Below, one piece after another: positions 16,583 through 24,298 of a stretch of 64,000 nucleotides of DNA. The stretch comes from a virus. The position numbers were made by a program, and so were the translations under genes. Within the stretch, counting starts at the first letter, position 1. Each line of letters opens with the position of its first letter. The notes under the pieces are model-generated. The model had not been told where the DNA came from. It made no database searches and was given only the letters and a program-made list of their open reading frames with translations. Location: the IMG/VR virus record IMGVR_UViG_3300032315_000601, positions 1 to 64,000 of that record; one strand, 5' to 3'.

Positions 16583-18337
16583 ATGGAAACCGCTGCCGTA
16601 GACTTCGAAACCTTCTACAACGAAGAAGTAGGGGTCGAAACACTGGGGGTTTGGCACTACTGTCGCCATCCTGAATTCGAAGCTTATTTGGTAACTATTG
16701 CCACTACAACGGGGCTTAAGTACTGTGGCCACCCCGAAAATTTCGATTGGTCATCTATATCGGGGGCTAACTGGCGTTGGGTCAGCCACAACAGGTCTTT
16801 TGACCAGCCTGTGTACGAGAGTCTGGTTGAATTCGATAAAGTCCCCCATCACTTTCCTGCAGTATGGGACTGCACCGCCGATCTGTCGGCGTTCCTCGGG
16901 GCTCCGAGAAATCTTAAGAACGCCTCTGCAACTCTACTTGGCGCAGATGTGTCGAAAGACACGCGAAACAAGATGAAGGGACAGCGTTGGGCTAATATGA
17001 ACCCCGAGTTCCAGAAAGAAGTCGAGGAATACGCCATCAAAGACGCCGAACTCTGTTTACAGATATGGGAGAAATACGGCGATCGTTGGCCCGAACACGA
17101 ACGGTGGCTCTCTAGGGAGACCACGAGAATGTGTCTGCAGGGTGTGCCGCTCAACAGTGTCACAATATCTGATCGCATAGAACATCTTAAAGTTTTGCTT
17201 TGGGAGGCTAGGGTCAAACTTCCGTGGGTTGAGGACGATCGCCCAACTCTCTCGGCCCTAGCATTGGCTGAAGAGTGCCGCAAAGTGGGGATCTCCCCGC
17301 CCCCTTCGTTGGCGGAGGACAGTCCGGAGTGCGAAGCATGGGAAGCCCAGTATGGTCAGACATACCCGTGGGTATCCGCTATGCGTCAGTACCGTAAATG
17401 CAACATTCTCCTTAAGAAGCTGGAGACGATGCGCAAGCGTCTGCGACCGGATGGTTGGATGGCGTACGGCCTCAAATATTTTGGTGCTACTACGGGTAGG
17501 GACAGCGGAGACGCTGGATTGAACATGCAGAACCTCCAGCGAGCCGAGAGCTACGGGGTCAATGTTCGAGGGCTTATCGAGGCCCCAGAAGGGTACTCCT
17601 TTGTTATTTCAGATCTGTCTCAGATTGAACCGCGCTGCCTCTCATGGCTGGCGGGGGACATGGATATGCTCAACTTCATTGCCAAGAGTTCCGACCTGTA
17701 CGAAGCGCAAGCCCGTGCGTGGGGCTTCTGGGACAAACCCGAATCTTTGCGGGAAGACAAGACCGGAGTGCGGCACTTGGTGAAACAACTCAACTTGGGC
17801 CTAGGCTACGGGATGGGTATAAAACGTTTCTGCGAAGTAACCGGACTCGAAACGCATAGAGCGGGAGAACTGGTCGCGCTCTACCGCAGAAAAAATCCAA
17901 AAGTTCTCGCTCTTTGGAAACTGCTGGAAAACAATCTTCGCATGTCGGTAACACGGAATGACGAGACTTACGAAATCGAACTGCCCAGTGGGCGCAGACT
18001 CTCGTATAGAAATCCGAACAACAATGAGAGTCACCTCAGTGCTGAAATCGTTCGTGGCGGTAAATACGTACGGATGAAGTGGTGGGGAGGGTCCCTAACC
18101 GAGAATATCACGCAGGGTATGGCAAGAGACTGTTTCATGACTGCCGTGAAACGCATACGGGAAGCCAACATTCCCGTCATCATGCGAGTCCACGACGAAG
18201 TGGTCTGCTGCGTCAAAGACAGCGAGGCTGATGTCGCCAAGAAAACTATTGAAGCAATCATGCAAAGACCGCCCGAGTGGGCTAGTAATTTGCCTCTGGC
18301 TTGCGAAACCAAGATAACCAAGAAATACGAAAAATAA
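16583..18337 (+). CDS. DNA polymerase, family A, with 3'-5' exonuclease
   Basis: 584 residues from the ATG at 16583; an earlier in-frame start at 16556 would lie inside the RNA stem. Exonuclease residues: Asp 7 and Glu 9 (VDFETF), Asp 74 (NRSFDQ), Tyr 150 and Asp 154 (YAIKDAE). Polymerase motif A is DLSQIEPR (Asp 344), with Leu and Pro where Tyr and Leu are usual. The O-helix has Arg 397, Lys 401, Leu 405 and Tyr 409, and motif C is VHDEV (537-541). Leu 405 takes the place of E. coli Phe 762. No 5'-3' exonuclease domain. It would copy the phage genome together with the primase-helicase downstream. Confidence 0.93.
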   Translation: METAAVDFETFYNEEVGVETLGVWHYCRHPEFEAYLVTIATTTGLKYCGHPENFDWSSISGANWRWVSHNRSFDQPVYESLVEFDKVPHHFPAVWDCTADLSAFLGAPRNLKNASATLLGADVSKDTRNKMKGQRWANMNPEFQKEVEEYAIKDAELCLQIWEKYGDRWPEHERWLSRETTRMCLQGVPLNSVTISDRIEHLKVLLWEARVKLPWVEDDRPTLSALALAEECRKVGISPPPSLAEDSPECEAWEAQYGQTYPWVSAMRQYRKCNILLKKLETMRKRLRPDGWMAYGLKYFGATTGRDSGDAGLNMQNLQRAESYGVNVRGLIEAPEGYSFVISDLSQIEPRCLSWLAGDMDMLNFIAKSSDLYEAQARAWGFWDKPESLREDKTGVRHLVKQLNLGLGYGMGIKRFCEVTGLETHRAGELVALYRRKNPKVLALWKLLENNLRMSVTRNDETYEIELPSGRRLSYRNPNNNESHLSAEIVRGGKYVRMKWWGGSLTENITQGMARDCFMTAVKRIREANIPVIMRVHDEVVCCVKDSEADVAKKTIEAIMQRPPEWASNLPLACETKITKKYEK

Positions 18338-18338
18338 T

Positions 18339-18722
18339 ATGTTAAACACTGAATTCGCCACCTACAAACCCGAAGATTTCGGACTTGAATCTAGACCCAA
18401 AACTGAAGCTGAACGCTACGCTATTATGCGGAATACAGCCCACGACTTGGGTATCGAAACCAAGCTGGGGCGGGAGTGCTTCCACGCATTGTGCGAAGCG
18501 GCCATCCTACTTGATCGCAAGAACCGGGACTATGGTCCGGGGAATATTAGCGCGTTTGGAGAGAAGGGCGTCATTGTCCGACTCAACGATAAGATCGAAC
18601 GACTCAAGACACTGGTCTGGAACGACAAGTCTCCTGAACACGAAAAGGTCTCCGACACTTGGCTCGATGTAACGAACTACGGAATCATCGGGCTCATGTG
18701 CCACAGGGGTCTTTGGAAATAA
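18339..18722 (+). CDS. MazG/DUF1599-like (Nmad1) protein
   Basis: 127 residues, starting 1 nt after the polymerase stop. The region 61-120 (KNRDYGPGNISAFGEKG, then RLNDKIERLKTL, then DTWLDVTNYGIIGLM) matches the all-alpha DUF1599 / nucleotide-modification-associated domain 1 family. Members have been proposed to act on nucleotides in phages, some near DNA-modification genes; the precise reaction is unknown. Coupling to the polymerase fits a role in nucleotide supply or DNA modification. Confidence 0.75.
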   Translation: MLNTEFATYKPEDFGLESRPKTEAERYAIMRNTAHDLGIETKLGRECFHALCEAAILLDRKNRDYGPGNISAFGEKGVIVRLNDKIERLKTLVWNDKSPEHEKVSDTWLDVTNYGIIGLMCHRGLWK

Positions 18723-18728
18723 CTCATC

Positions 18729-18950
18729 ATGTCAAACACACAAATGACACAGGAATCGCTGGACGTTCTAGAAAAACTTAGTGGTTGGACAGAGGGTCGC
18801 AAGTACGAAGAGAACCATTGGCCTAGTATAGTAGTGCTGGCAACTGGCGAGGATGGAGTAATGTGGATGCACCGGGATGATGGTGAAAAGATAAAGCGGC
18901 TAGAACATATGGACATCGATGGAAAAGTCTTCGTGAGAGATCCACAATGA
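18729..18950 (+). CDS. Small hypothetical protein in replication operon
   Basis: 73 residues, 6 nt after the previous stop, ending in an ATGA overlap with the primase-helicase start. The sequence is Trp- and His-containing with a DGVMWMHRDDGEKIKRL centre, suggesting a small beta hairpin fold. No family was recognised. Tight packing on both sides supports it as a real gene. Confidence 0.65.
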   Translation: MSNTQMTQESLDVLEKLSGWTEGRKYEENHWPSIVVLATGEDGVMWMHRDDGEKIKRLEHMDIDGKVFVRDPQ

Positions 18951-21100
18951 AAACATTCTACGCAAAGAACCTAGCCTCGTCGGACGTGCAGGAAATGCCA
19001 TGCGACCCATGGCTGGCAACTTCATCCGGATACCCCGCCAACGTAGCCACTAAAGATGACTACGAAAAATGGGTACGGGACAAAGCTGTCGACCACTGCT
19101 TCTACACAGCGGCGGAAGGCGTCAATCCGCACAAGCGCATTTCGCTGGAGAATCCCGCGAAGTGGCTGCACGGACTGGTTGCGGACTACGATGCAAAGCT
19201 CGATCCTAACTTCAACCTGCAGGACATACTTTCGCGTTGCGATGCGGACGCGATGCCTGCTGCGGTAAGCCGTACTTTCAGCGGCAACGCCCGTGTAGTC
19301 TGGCAGTTCGACTCTCCCGTGCTGGTGGACTGTCCGGAGATGACGAAGCACCTGATGAAGGAGATTGCCAAGAAGTTCAAGCTGGGCAACGTCCTTCCGG
19401 GAATCGACGAATGCACCTTCAGACTAAACCAGCTATTTGAAATCGGCCACGGCTGGGTACCCGTAAGCGGTACTCCCGGAGTAGCCGATACCGTGACGGG
19501 GGACTTGATCGTCAAGGCCAGCGGCAAGGTGGACTGGAACAAAGTCGCAGGAAGCGATCTCGAAATCCCCATTGATAAGATCGCAGCCGAAGTCGAAGCT
19601 CGCTGGCCCGGAGCATGGCCGGGAGACTTCACCGTGGGTTCCCGTGGCCCGACCTTCTGGCTTAACGATGGGATCACCCGCATCGGGTGTCAGGTAGCCG
19701 AGGCAGGGATTATCTGCTACACGGATCGTGCTGGTAAGTCGTTTATGACTTGGGGCGATCTGCTGGGCAAACAATTCGTCGATCAGTACCGCCAAGAGGT
19801 GATCGGCAAAGCCGTCATGGAGTATTACTATGATGGCAAGGCGTACTGGTTCAAGAACGGAGCCAATCGCTGGTACGATGCGAAAGTGGAGAACGTGGCT
19901 CGAAGTCTCAGGGTTCATGGGATCAAGACTGAGTCCAAGAAGGGTGCATCTCAAATGGACCGAGTACTCCACGCAATCGAGACCCAGAGACGGGTAGATG
20001 CGGCGGCTCCGATCCTGTTCGACAAGCGGGAGATAGTCGATGTCGGCAACACCAGAATACTTAACATCAACTACCGCACTGCGATTGCTCCTGCTGATAC
20101 GGGAGATGAGTCTACTTGGCCGTGGCTCAGAGAGTGGGTCTGGTCCTGCTTTGGCGAGGAACAGCTTCCCTACTGGCTGGCCTACTGGAAACGCAAGTAC
20201 AAAGCAGCCTTGGAGTTCGAACCTGTGCAAAGTCAGTTGATTGTACTGGCTGGCGGTGCGGGTCAGGGCAAAACCCTGTTCAACCGCAAGGTCATGGGCG
20301 ATAGTCTGGGCGGCTGGGCGGACGCTGCCCCTTATTTACAGGGTAAAACCAGCTTCAACAAGACAGTGGCCGAACATCCGCATTGGGTGGTCGATGACCC
20401 TCAATCGGCTATTGATCCGGACAAACACCGTCAGTTCTCAGAATCTTTGAAAGCCCACGTAGCCAACCCCACGGTTATCTACCATCCAAAGTTCAAGGAT
20501 GCCACAGAACTGCCGTGGACGGGGTGTATGTGCCTGACACTCAACACTGACGCACACTCCCTGTCGGTCCTACCCACTCTGGATAACAACATTCTTGATA
20601 AGATAATGCTTTTCCAGTTCGAAGACTACCAGCACAAGTTCTCCTCCAACAAAGAGAACGAGGAGATTATTAAGAAAGAACTGCCACACTTCTTGCGGTG
20701 GTTGCTCGACTATTCACCGCCCATCCACGTCGAGTGGTCCGAGAATCCAAGGTTCGGGATACGGCCCTACCACCATCCCAAGATGATGGAGTCGGCCAAT
20801 GAGGACTCCGCTGCTACCAAACTAGAGGAGATCCTCGATCGGTGGGCCAGTGGGGTGCGCCGTGACGAGAAGACCAAGAAAGAATGGAAGGGTACGGCAA
20901 CGGACCTGTTCTCCAGCATCATGGGTATGGATGAAGGTATGCTCAAGCCGCTGCTGTCGCGGTACACTCCAGTGAGACTTGGCCGCGAACTGCGCATGTT
21001 GGCAAACAGATCTTCAAGTAGGGTCTTGCGTCATGTCTCACATCATGGTAAAACTTGGTACGTAATTTCAGTTGAGGAAACTTTTACCAAGAAAAAATAA
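18947..21100 (+). CDS. Primase-helicase (AEP-like primase plus SF3-like helicase)
   Basis: 717 residues. The N-terminal 220 residues show a prim-pol-like core: VADYDAKL (about 78-85, acidic pair Asp 80/Asp 82) and FSGNARVVWQF (111-121). The C-terminal half has a Walker A GGAGQGKT (436-443) and a Walker B-like WVVDDPQS (480-487), the layout of phage/plasmid DUF5906 or D5-type replicative helicases. It would open the duplex and prime synthesis for the family A polymerase upstream. The gene overlaps the previous one by ATGA. No separate DnaB/DnaG pair is present, consistent with this protein doing both jobs. Confidence 0.85.
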   Translation: MKTFYAKNLASSDVQEMPCDPWLATSSGYPANVATKDDYEKWVRDKAVDHCFYTAAEGVNPHKRISLENPAKWLHGLVADYDAKLDPNFNLQDILSRCDADAMPAAVSRTFSGNARVVWQFDSPVLVDCPEMTKHLMKEIAKKFKLGNVLPGIDECTFRLNQLFEIGHGWVPVSGTPGVADTVTGDLIVKASGKVDWNKVAGSDLEIPIDKIAAEVEARWPGAWPGDFTVGSRGPTFWLNDGITRIGCQVAEAGIICYTDRAGKSFMTWGDLLGKQFVDQYRQEVIGKAVMEYYYDGKAYWFKNGANRWYDAKVENVARSLRVHGIKTESKKGASQMDRVLHAIETQRRVDAAAPILFDKREIVDVGNTRILNINYRTAIAPADTGDESTWPWLREWVWSCFGEEQLPYWLAYWKRKYKAALEFEPVQSQLIVLAGGAGQGKTLFNRKVMGDSLGGWADAAPYLQGKTSFNKTVAEHPHWVVDDPQSAIDPDKHRQFSESLKAHVANPTVIYHPKFKDATELPWTGCMCLTLNTDAHSLSVLPTLDNNILDKIMLFQFEDYQHKFSSNKENEEIIKKELPHFLRWLLDYSPPIHVEWSENPRFGIRPYHHPKMMESANEDSAATKLEEILDRWASGVRRDEKTKKEWKGTATDLFSSIMGMDEGMLKPLLSRYTPVRLGRELRMLANRSSSRVLRHVSHHGKTWYVISVEETFTKKK

Positions 21101-21102
21101 TT

Positions 21103-21375
21103 ATGGGCGACCAATATAAAACAGTATTTGAAAAAGTTAAGACATTCCCCGGTCCAACAGCTAGGGGCCGTGTTCTCCAAGCGCGTGCTGAAGCTTACGA
21201 TAAAGTTAAACCTCGCAGTAAAGGGAGTGCAGGTCGCGACTCAGCTGGAGTTCAAAGAGATAACGAATATTATTTCGGGGGTAGGGATGGAGTGGCTGCC
21301 TACCAAAAACTATTCCAATCACAATCAGACAGTACCCTAAAGAAAGCAAAGGACTCGATGTCCAAGAAAAAATAA
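21103..21375 (+). CDS. Small basic protein with DKVKPRS motif (copy 1)
   Basis: 90 residues, 2 nt after the primase-helicase stop. Basic, with YDKVKPRS, one residue, GSAGRDSA at about residues 32-48, followed by QRDN. Nearly the same block occurs in the 84-residue protein two genes downstream, so the two are paralogues or share a binding motif. Ends in Lys-rich KDSMSKKK. Function unknown; DNA or RNA binding or a virion-packaged peptide are possible. Confidence 0.65.
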   Translation: MGDQYKTVFEKVKTFPGPTARGRVLQARAEAYDKVKPRSKGSAGRDSAGVQRDNEYYFGGRDGVAAYQKLFQSQSDSTLKKAKDSMSKKK

Positions 21376-21380
21376 TTAAT

Positions 21381-21704
21381 ATGATCCCTATCAATCGCAC
21401 TAACACCGGATACACTCCTCCGCGCCCTAACGTAACTGCAAGTACCCTCGCACCGCTTAGCGGAGCTAGGGGGAACATGGGTCAACTTCAAAGTAGTCTC
21501 GCGTACCAACAAGCAGGTATGGAGGGTAAGAGACAGATGGAGCAGAACGTCGATATGGGCCGACCTGTCGGGGTTCGGGACGTGGCTCGCTACGAGCAAG
21601 ACCTCGAACAGCAGAAAATGAGGGAAGCCGCCGCCCTGCGAGTCGGTCAAGGCATGCCCCAGTTGGCGCAGGCCAAGAAAAACTTCGAGACAAACGTATT
21701 CTAA
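21381..21704 (+). CDS. Hypothetical protein between the paired basic proteins
   Basis: 107 residues starting 5 nt after copy 1. Pro/Gly/Gln rich with little predicted order in the first 40 residues, then a helical, Glu/Gln/Arg-rich part (about 70-107). No family was recognised. Spacing and A/T-rich leader match its neighbours, so translation is likely. Confidence 0.55.
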   Translation: MIPINRTNTGYTPPRPNVTASTLAPLSGARGNMGQLQSSLAYQQAGMEGKRQMEQNVDMGRPVGVRDVARYEQDLEQQKMREAAALRVGQGMPQLAQAKKNFETNVF

Positions 21705-21708
21705 AAAT

Positions 21709-21963
21709 ATGGACAAACTCAAACAAGCCAAAGATTTTTTCGATAAAGTCAAACCACGCAGCGCGGGTAGCGCAGGGCGTGAGTCTGCCGAGAAACAAAG
21801 GAAGCGGGATCGCATTTTGCGCGACCTCGGTGCTGGTCCCACGATTTCGGTGGAGAGGATTCCGAATGCCAAAATGATCATGCCGTCCACGGAAAGCATG
21901 ATGCGGGAGGGCGAGATGGATCTGGTCAACTACCCCCGCAATACTCGCGGCGTGAAGAAATAG
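21709..21963 (+). CDS. Small basic protein with DKVKPRS motif (copy 2)
   Basis: 84 residues. Residues 12-30 (FDKVKPRS, one residue, GSAGRESA, then KQRKRD) repeat the motif of the gene at 21103. The second half is different, with MIMPSTESMMREGEMD. This is the last gene before the 1.5-kb non-coding region. Function unknown; the repeated motif suggests binding of a common partner. Confidence 0.65.
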   Translation: MDKLKQAKDFFDKVKPRSAGSAGRESAEKQRKRDRILRDLGAGPTISVERIPNAKMIMPSTESMMREGEMDLVNYPRNTRGVKK

Positions 21964-22095
21964 CTGGCGCGGCCCCTCGACGGGACCCCAGTTTACTAAA
22001 TAACCACCTACACACAACCCCTCCCCGGCGGCTAAAATTGAGTTTGAGTTATCAGTACTATTTGTACCCAAGAATTTGGAGCCCGGAGGGCGGTT

Positions 22096-22497
22096 GGGTA
22101 GGGATGGGTAGGGGTGGAAAAATCTGTAGCATGTACCTTGGAACCAAGGAGTTACGAGAAAGTGGGTAGGGGTGGGTAGGGGTGAGGGTAGGGGTGAAAA
22201 ATTATTTATAAGTTCCTGGGTTCCAAGGACTTAACCCCGATTGGGTAGGGGATGTAGGGCTTTTTTTGGAAACCGTGCGGCTCCGCGCCGTATTTTCCCG
22301 CCCGCTGGGGGTTTCCCGGTTCCTTATATTATAATTTATCTTCAATCAATTTAAAAAAGCCCTACATCCCCTACCCAACCCCAGTTAAGTACCTTGAAAA
22401 TCAAGCACTTAAGGTGGGTAGGGGTGGAATTTTTCGCGATTTCCTCCCCTACCCTTTCTCTGTAGGTGGGTAGGGGTGACTTTTTCCTCCCCTACCC
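22096..22497. repeat. GGGTAGGGGT decamer repeats (G-quadruplex capable)
   Basis: Plus-strand copies at 22096 (one change), 22106, 22164, 22174, 22186, 22243 (one change), 22416 and 22468. Inverted cores CCCCTACCC lie at 22368, 22446 and 22489. Pairs of opposite copies form stems at 22416-22454 and 22468-22497. Runs 22096-22114 and 22164-22194 have four or more G-tracts with 1-3-nt loops, a textbook G-quadruplex pattern. Confidence 0.85.
22219..22396. repeat. Nested inverted repeat with 26-bp perfect arms
   Basis: The 26-nt arm at 22241-22266 (starting TTGGGTAGGGG and ending in six T) is the exact reverse complement of 22353-22378. Outside it, CAAGGACTTAA (22224-22234) nearly pairs with TTAAGTACCTTG (22385-22396). 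Inside, GGAAACC (22268-22274) pairs with GGTTTCC (22310-22316), and an AT-rich stretch (22325-22358) follows. The structure could extrude as a cruciform, act as an origin, or act as a two-way terminator. Confidence 0.8.
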
Positions 22498-22662
22498 AAT
22501 ATGATATTCTGATTCTTGGATCCTTTGTTCGGGGTATTAGTATCGTTAAACGGTACTTTTGAGTACTGAATCGTAAATAGTCCAAGCCAAATTTGAACTA
22601 TTGGTCATTCTGTATGCTTTTGACATGTCTCCCTGACTCCCACATGCGCTTTGTTTGGTTCC

Positions 22663-23240
22663 CTGTACGCTAGGGTACAGTAGTGTCTCAGGAACGTTAC
22701 ACTGGGGTGGTATTGAAAAGTGCGTAGTTTTTGTGACAGGGTCGAAGTCTCCGGTGTACTCCCGCCCCCTGATCCCCCTACTTTTGATTCTTTGGCCCCT
22801 AGGAGGCGTTTTCATGGGTTCAGGGGGTCCAAGGTCGGGAAACCAAAAAATTTTTTCTTAGAGGGTGTATATATTGAAGCTCTGTTCTGTATAGCGGGTG
22901 ATAGGGGTACCCGCGTGGTGGTTGCGTGGATTACAGACGTGCGTAGACGCTGTAGCTACGGCGTTGGATTCCGAGCGGCCCTCGGCGTTTTTTTCCGCCT
23001 GTTTGCTGTCCATCGGTATGCATGATGCAGCGACAAGCTGTCCGCTCAAGCGGTTGGTTCTTTATACAGTATCTGCGGCGAGGCCGAGTGGCCTCAATGT
23101 GATCGCCGAGACAAGGACGATTCACTCCCACGCCGGAAAGTGGGAAACGGTAGCGATGGGATTTCCCTCCGCCTCGACCCGTAGACGAAATGACGTGCAG
23201 GGCGCGATTAGCAACGCATCAAAACCTACTGAGACACGTC
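22663..23240 (+). ncRNA. Candidate large structured RNA region
   Basis: A chain of perfect stems within about 550 nt: CTGTAC/GTACAG (22663-22680), CCCCCTGA/TCAGGGGG (22765-22827), GCGGGT/ACCCGC (22894-22914), CCGAG/CTCGG (22971-22985), CAGC/GCTG (23028-23040), CCGC/GCGG (23042-23053), and CGGC then GAGGCC-GAGT-GGCCTC closed by GCCG (23076-23108). Later stems are CCCAC/GTGGG (23128-23145) and GGGAAA/TTTCCC (23142-23166). Such density without a gene, in a phage with a nearby tRNA, is the setting in which ornate RNAs such as GOLLD or ROOL occur, but I cannot match it to a known class. Confidence 0.35.
22971..22994 (+). terminator. Terminator-like hairpin
   Basis: CCGAG, a 5-nt loop and CTCGG (22971-22985), then CG and seven T (22988-22994). 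The stem is short (5 bp, GC-rich) but the T-run is good. It could end a short RNA from the region upstream. Confidence 0.5.
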
Positions 23241-23399
23241 AACGTCCACGCGCACGGACAGCGCAAAGCAAACAACTCTGCTTCAAGAGTCAACCCAACC
23301 CTCAACCCTCGGACATTCTGCGGTATGCGGATGTTCTTAAGTTCCTGACCGATAACTCTACAATTCACCTTGTGTAATGCGGCCAGCGAATCAGAGGCT

Positions 23400-23503
23400 C
23401 ACCCAGTCCGGTTTATTCTCGGGCTGGGTGTAATCTGCAGGAATCGAAACCATCATCGCTTCGCGGTGCATGACCCTTCGGCCTCCTGCAGATAAACACC
23501 CAG
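23400..23503 (+). promoter_or_regulatory. Leader with mutually exclusive stems before the 23518 gene
   Basis: CTGGGTGT (23424-23431) can pair back with CACCCAG (23400-23406), or forward with ACACCCAG (23496-23503). The forward option adds a neighbouring stem TCTGCAGG/CCTGCAGA (23434-23441 with 23485-23492), 16 bp in total, ending 14 nt before the ATG at 23518. Only one arrangement can exist at a time. The forward form would close the leader just before the ribosome site, so it could switch translation of the 23518 gene. No aptamer class was recognised. Confidence 0.55.
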
Positions 23504-23517
23504 TTAGAAATAAAAAG

Positions 23518-24009
23518 ATGAATAATCAAGTTACAACATTCAACGCCAACCGCAACGCTCTGGTCATCCCTTCGGAGATCAGCCAGATCATCAACGCCAA
23601 GGCCAAGGACGGCAAGACGTTCGAAGGTGGAGAGTTCTCCATCTGCACGTTCAAAGCCTTCGCGGCAAACATGGGCGTGGAGAAGCCGATCAAAGGCGGC
23701 GAACGCTCGGAGTGGAACGAGTGCAAGCGTGTCTACAATGACGCGAAGCTCTCGGCCAGCCGTTGGTATCGTGAGAACATGGGCAAAGCCCTCGCAGATC
23801 AGACGCTCGCAGGTCAGAAAATGAGCGTCCAAGTGTTCCGTAAGCAGGATGGTTCGGTTCGCCGCAAGGTGTCCTTCACCTTGGCTGACCCGATCACGTC
23901 CTCGGCCAAGTCCTCGCCGAAACTGACCCGCACGCAACTCGAAGCGGCGGCAGCGCAGATGGGCTTCAAGCTCGTCGACCAAGAACAGGGCGAGTTGACC
24001 CTCGCCTAA
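23518..24009 (+). CDS. Basic hypothetical protein, probably highly regulated
   Basis: 163 residues from the ATG at 23518. Mixed helical protein, positively charged in the middle (SASRWYRENMGKAL, then a VQVFRKQDGSVRRKVSFTL beta segment), with an Ala/Gln-rich C-terminal helix. No family was recognised. It follows the 1.5-kb non-coding region and its leader has competing stems, so it is likely the first gene of the 23.5-37 kb transcription unit. It could be a nucleic-acid-binding early protein; that is inference. Confidence 0.7.
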   Translation: MNNQVTTFNANRNALVIPSEISQIINAKAKDGKTFEGGEFSICTFKAFAANMGVEKPIKGGERSEWNECKRVYNDAKLSASRWYRENMGKALADQTLAGQKMSVQVFRKQDGSVRRKVSFTLADPITSSAKSSPKLTRTQLEAAAAQMGFKLVDQEQGELTLA

Positions 24010-24029
24010 CAGTTAGGGCGCATCCACTG

Positions 24030-24049
24030 CCCTTCCCTTCGGGGGAGGG
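24030..24049 (+). promoter_or_regulatory. UUCG-capped hairpin covering a ribosome site
   Basis: CCCTTCCC (24030-24037), the loop TTCG, and GGGGAGGG (24042-24049) form an 8-bp stem with one G-U pair and an extra-stable tetraloop. The 3' strand includes the only Shine-Dalgarno-like GGAGG before the ATG at 24057, so the hairpin would hide it. Confidence 0.6.
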
Positions 24050-24056
24050 TAGTCTT

Positions 24057-24263
24057 ATGTCCTACCTAATGAAACATACACCGAAAGCTCGGAATGGCAC
24101 CACGGCGCAAGTCTGCGCTGGTGCGTCACTTCGCACGTTCGATCGCTTCCACGATACTCCGTGGAATTGGCATCCAGAGCGTAAGCACTGGAAGTCTCGT
24201 CGCAAGCTACAGCCTATGTCCTATCGGCAGCTTGTGGAATTCATGATGCACCAGCCCCTGTAA
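24057..24263 (+). CDS. Small basic hypothetical protein
   Basis: 68 residues, rich in His, Arg and Trp (WNWHPERKHWKSRRKL), possibly nucleic-acid binding. The start is set by the GGAGGG eight nt upstream. No family was recognised; it is short enough that chance cannot be excluded, but the ribosome site supports it. Confidence 0.5.
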   Translation: MSYLMKHTPKARNGTTAQVCAGASLRTFDRFHDTPWNWHPERKHWKSRRKLQPMSYRQLVEFMMHQPL

Positions 24264-24298
24264 CTTGGGCGGGAGCCGAACCTATCATCACTCCACAT

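Larger units (their letters stand above)
21964..23517 (+). other. 1.55-kb gene-poor region with repeats and hairpins
   Basis: No convincing gene on either strand; the longer open frames (for example 22546-22815 minus and 22898-23377 plus) have odd composition and overlap dense hairpins. In order it holds: G-rich decamer repeats on both strands (22096-22497), a 26-bp perfect inverted repeat around an AT-rich core (22241-22378), stems at 22663-22680 and 22765-22827, a terminator-like hairpin (22971-22994), several compact hairpins to about 23180, and a competing-stem leader (23400-23503) before the 23518 gene. It is the best candidate in the window for a replication origin, a large non-coding RNA, or both. 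Confidence 0.75.

Noticed and set aside
22096-22497. CRISPR array
   Set aside because: Repeats are 10 bp, irregularly spaced and on both strands; no cas genes.
22546-22815. 89-codon minus-strand frame
   Set aside because: No ribosome site, no family pattern, lies across stems at 22663-22680 and 22765-22827.
22898-23377. 159-codon open frame in the non-coding region
   Set aside because: Odd composition, overlaps dense hairpins and a T-run; only the last 25 residues look protein-like. A shorter version from 23156 cannot be excluded.
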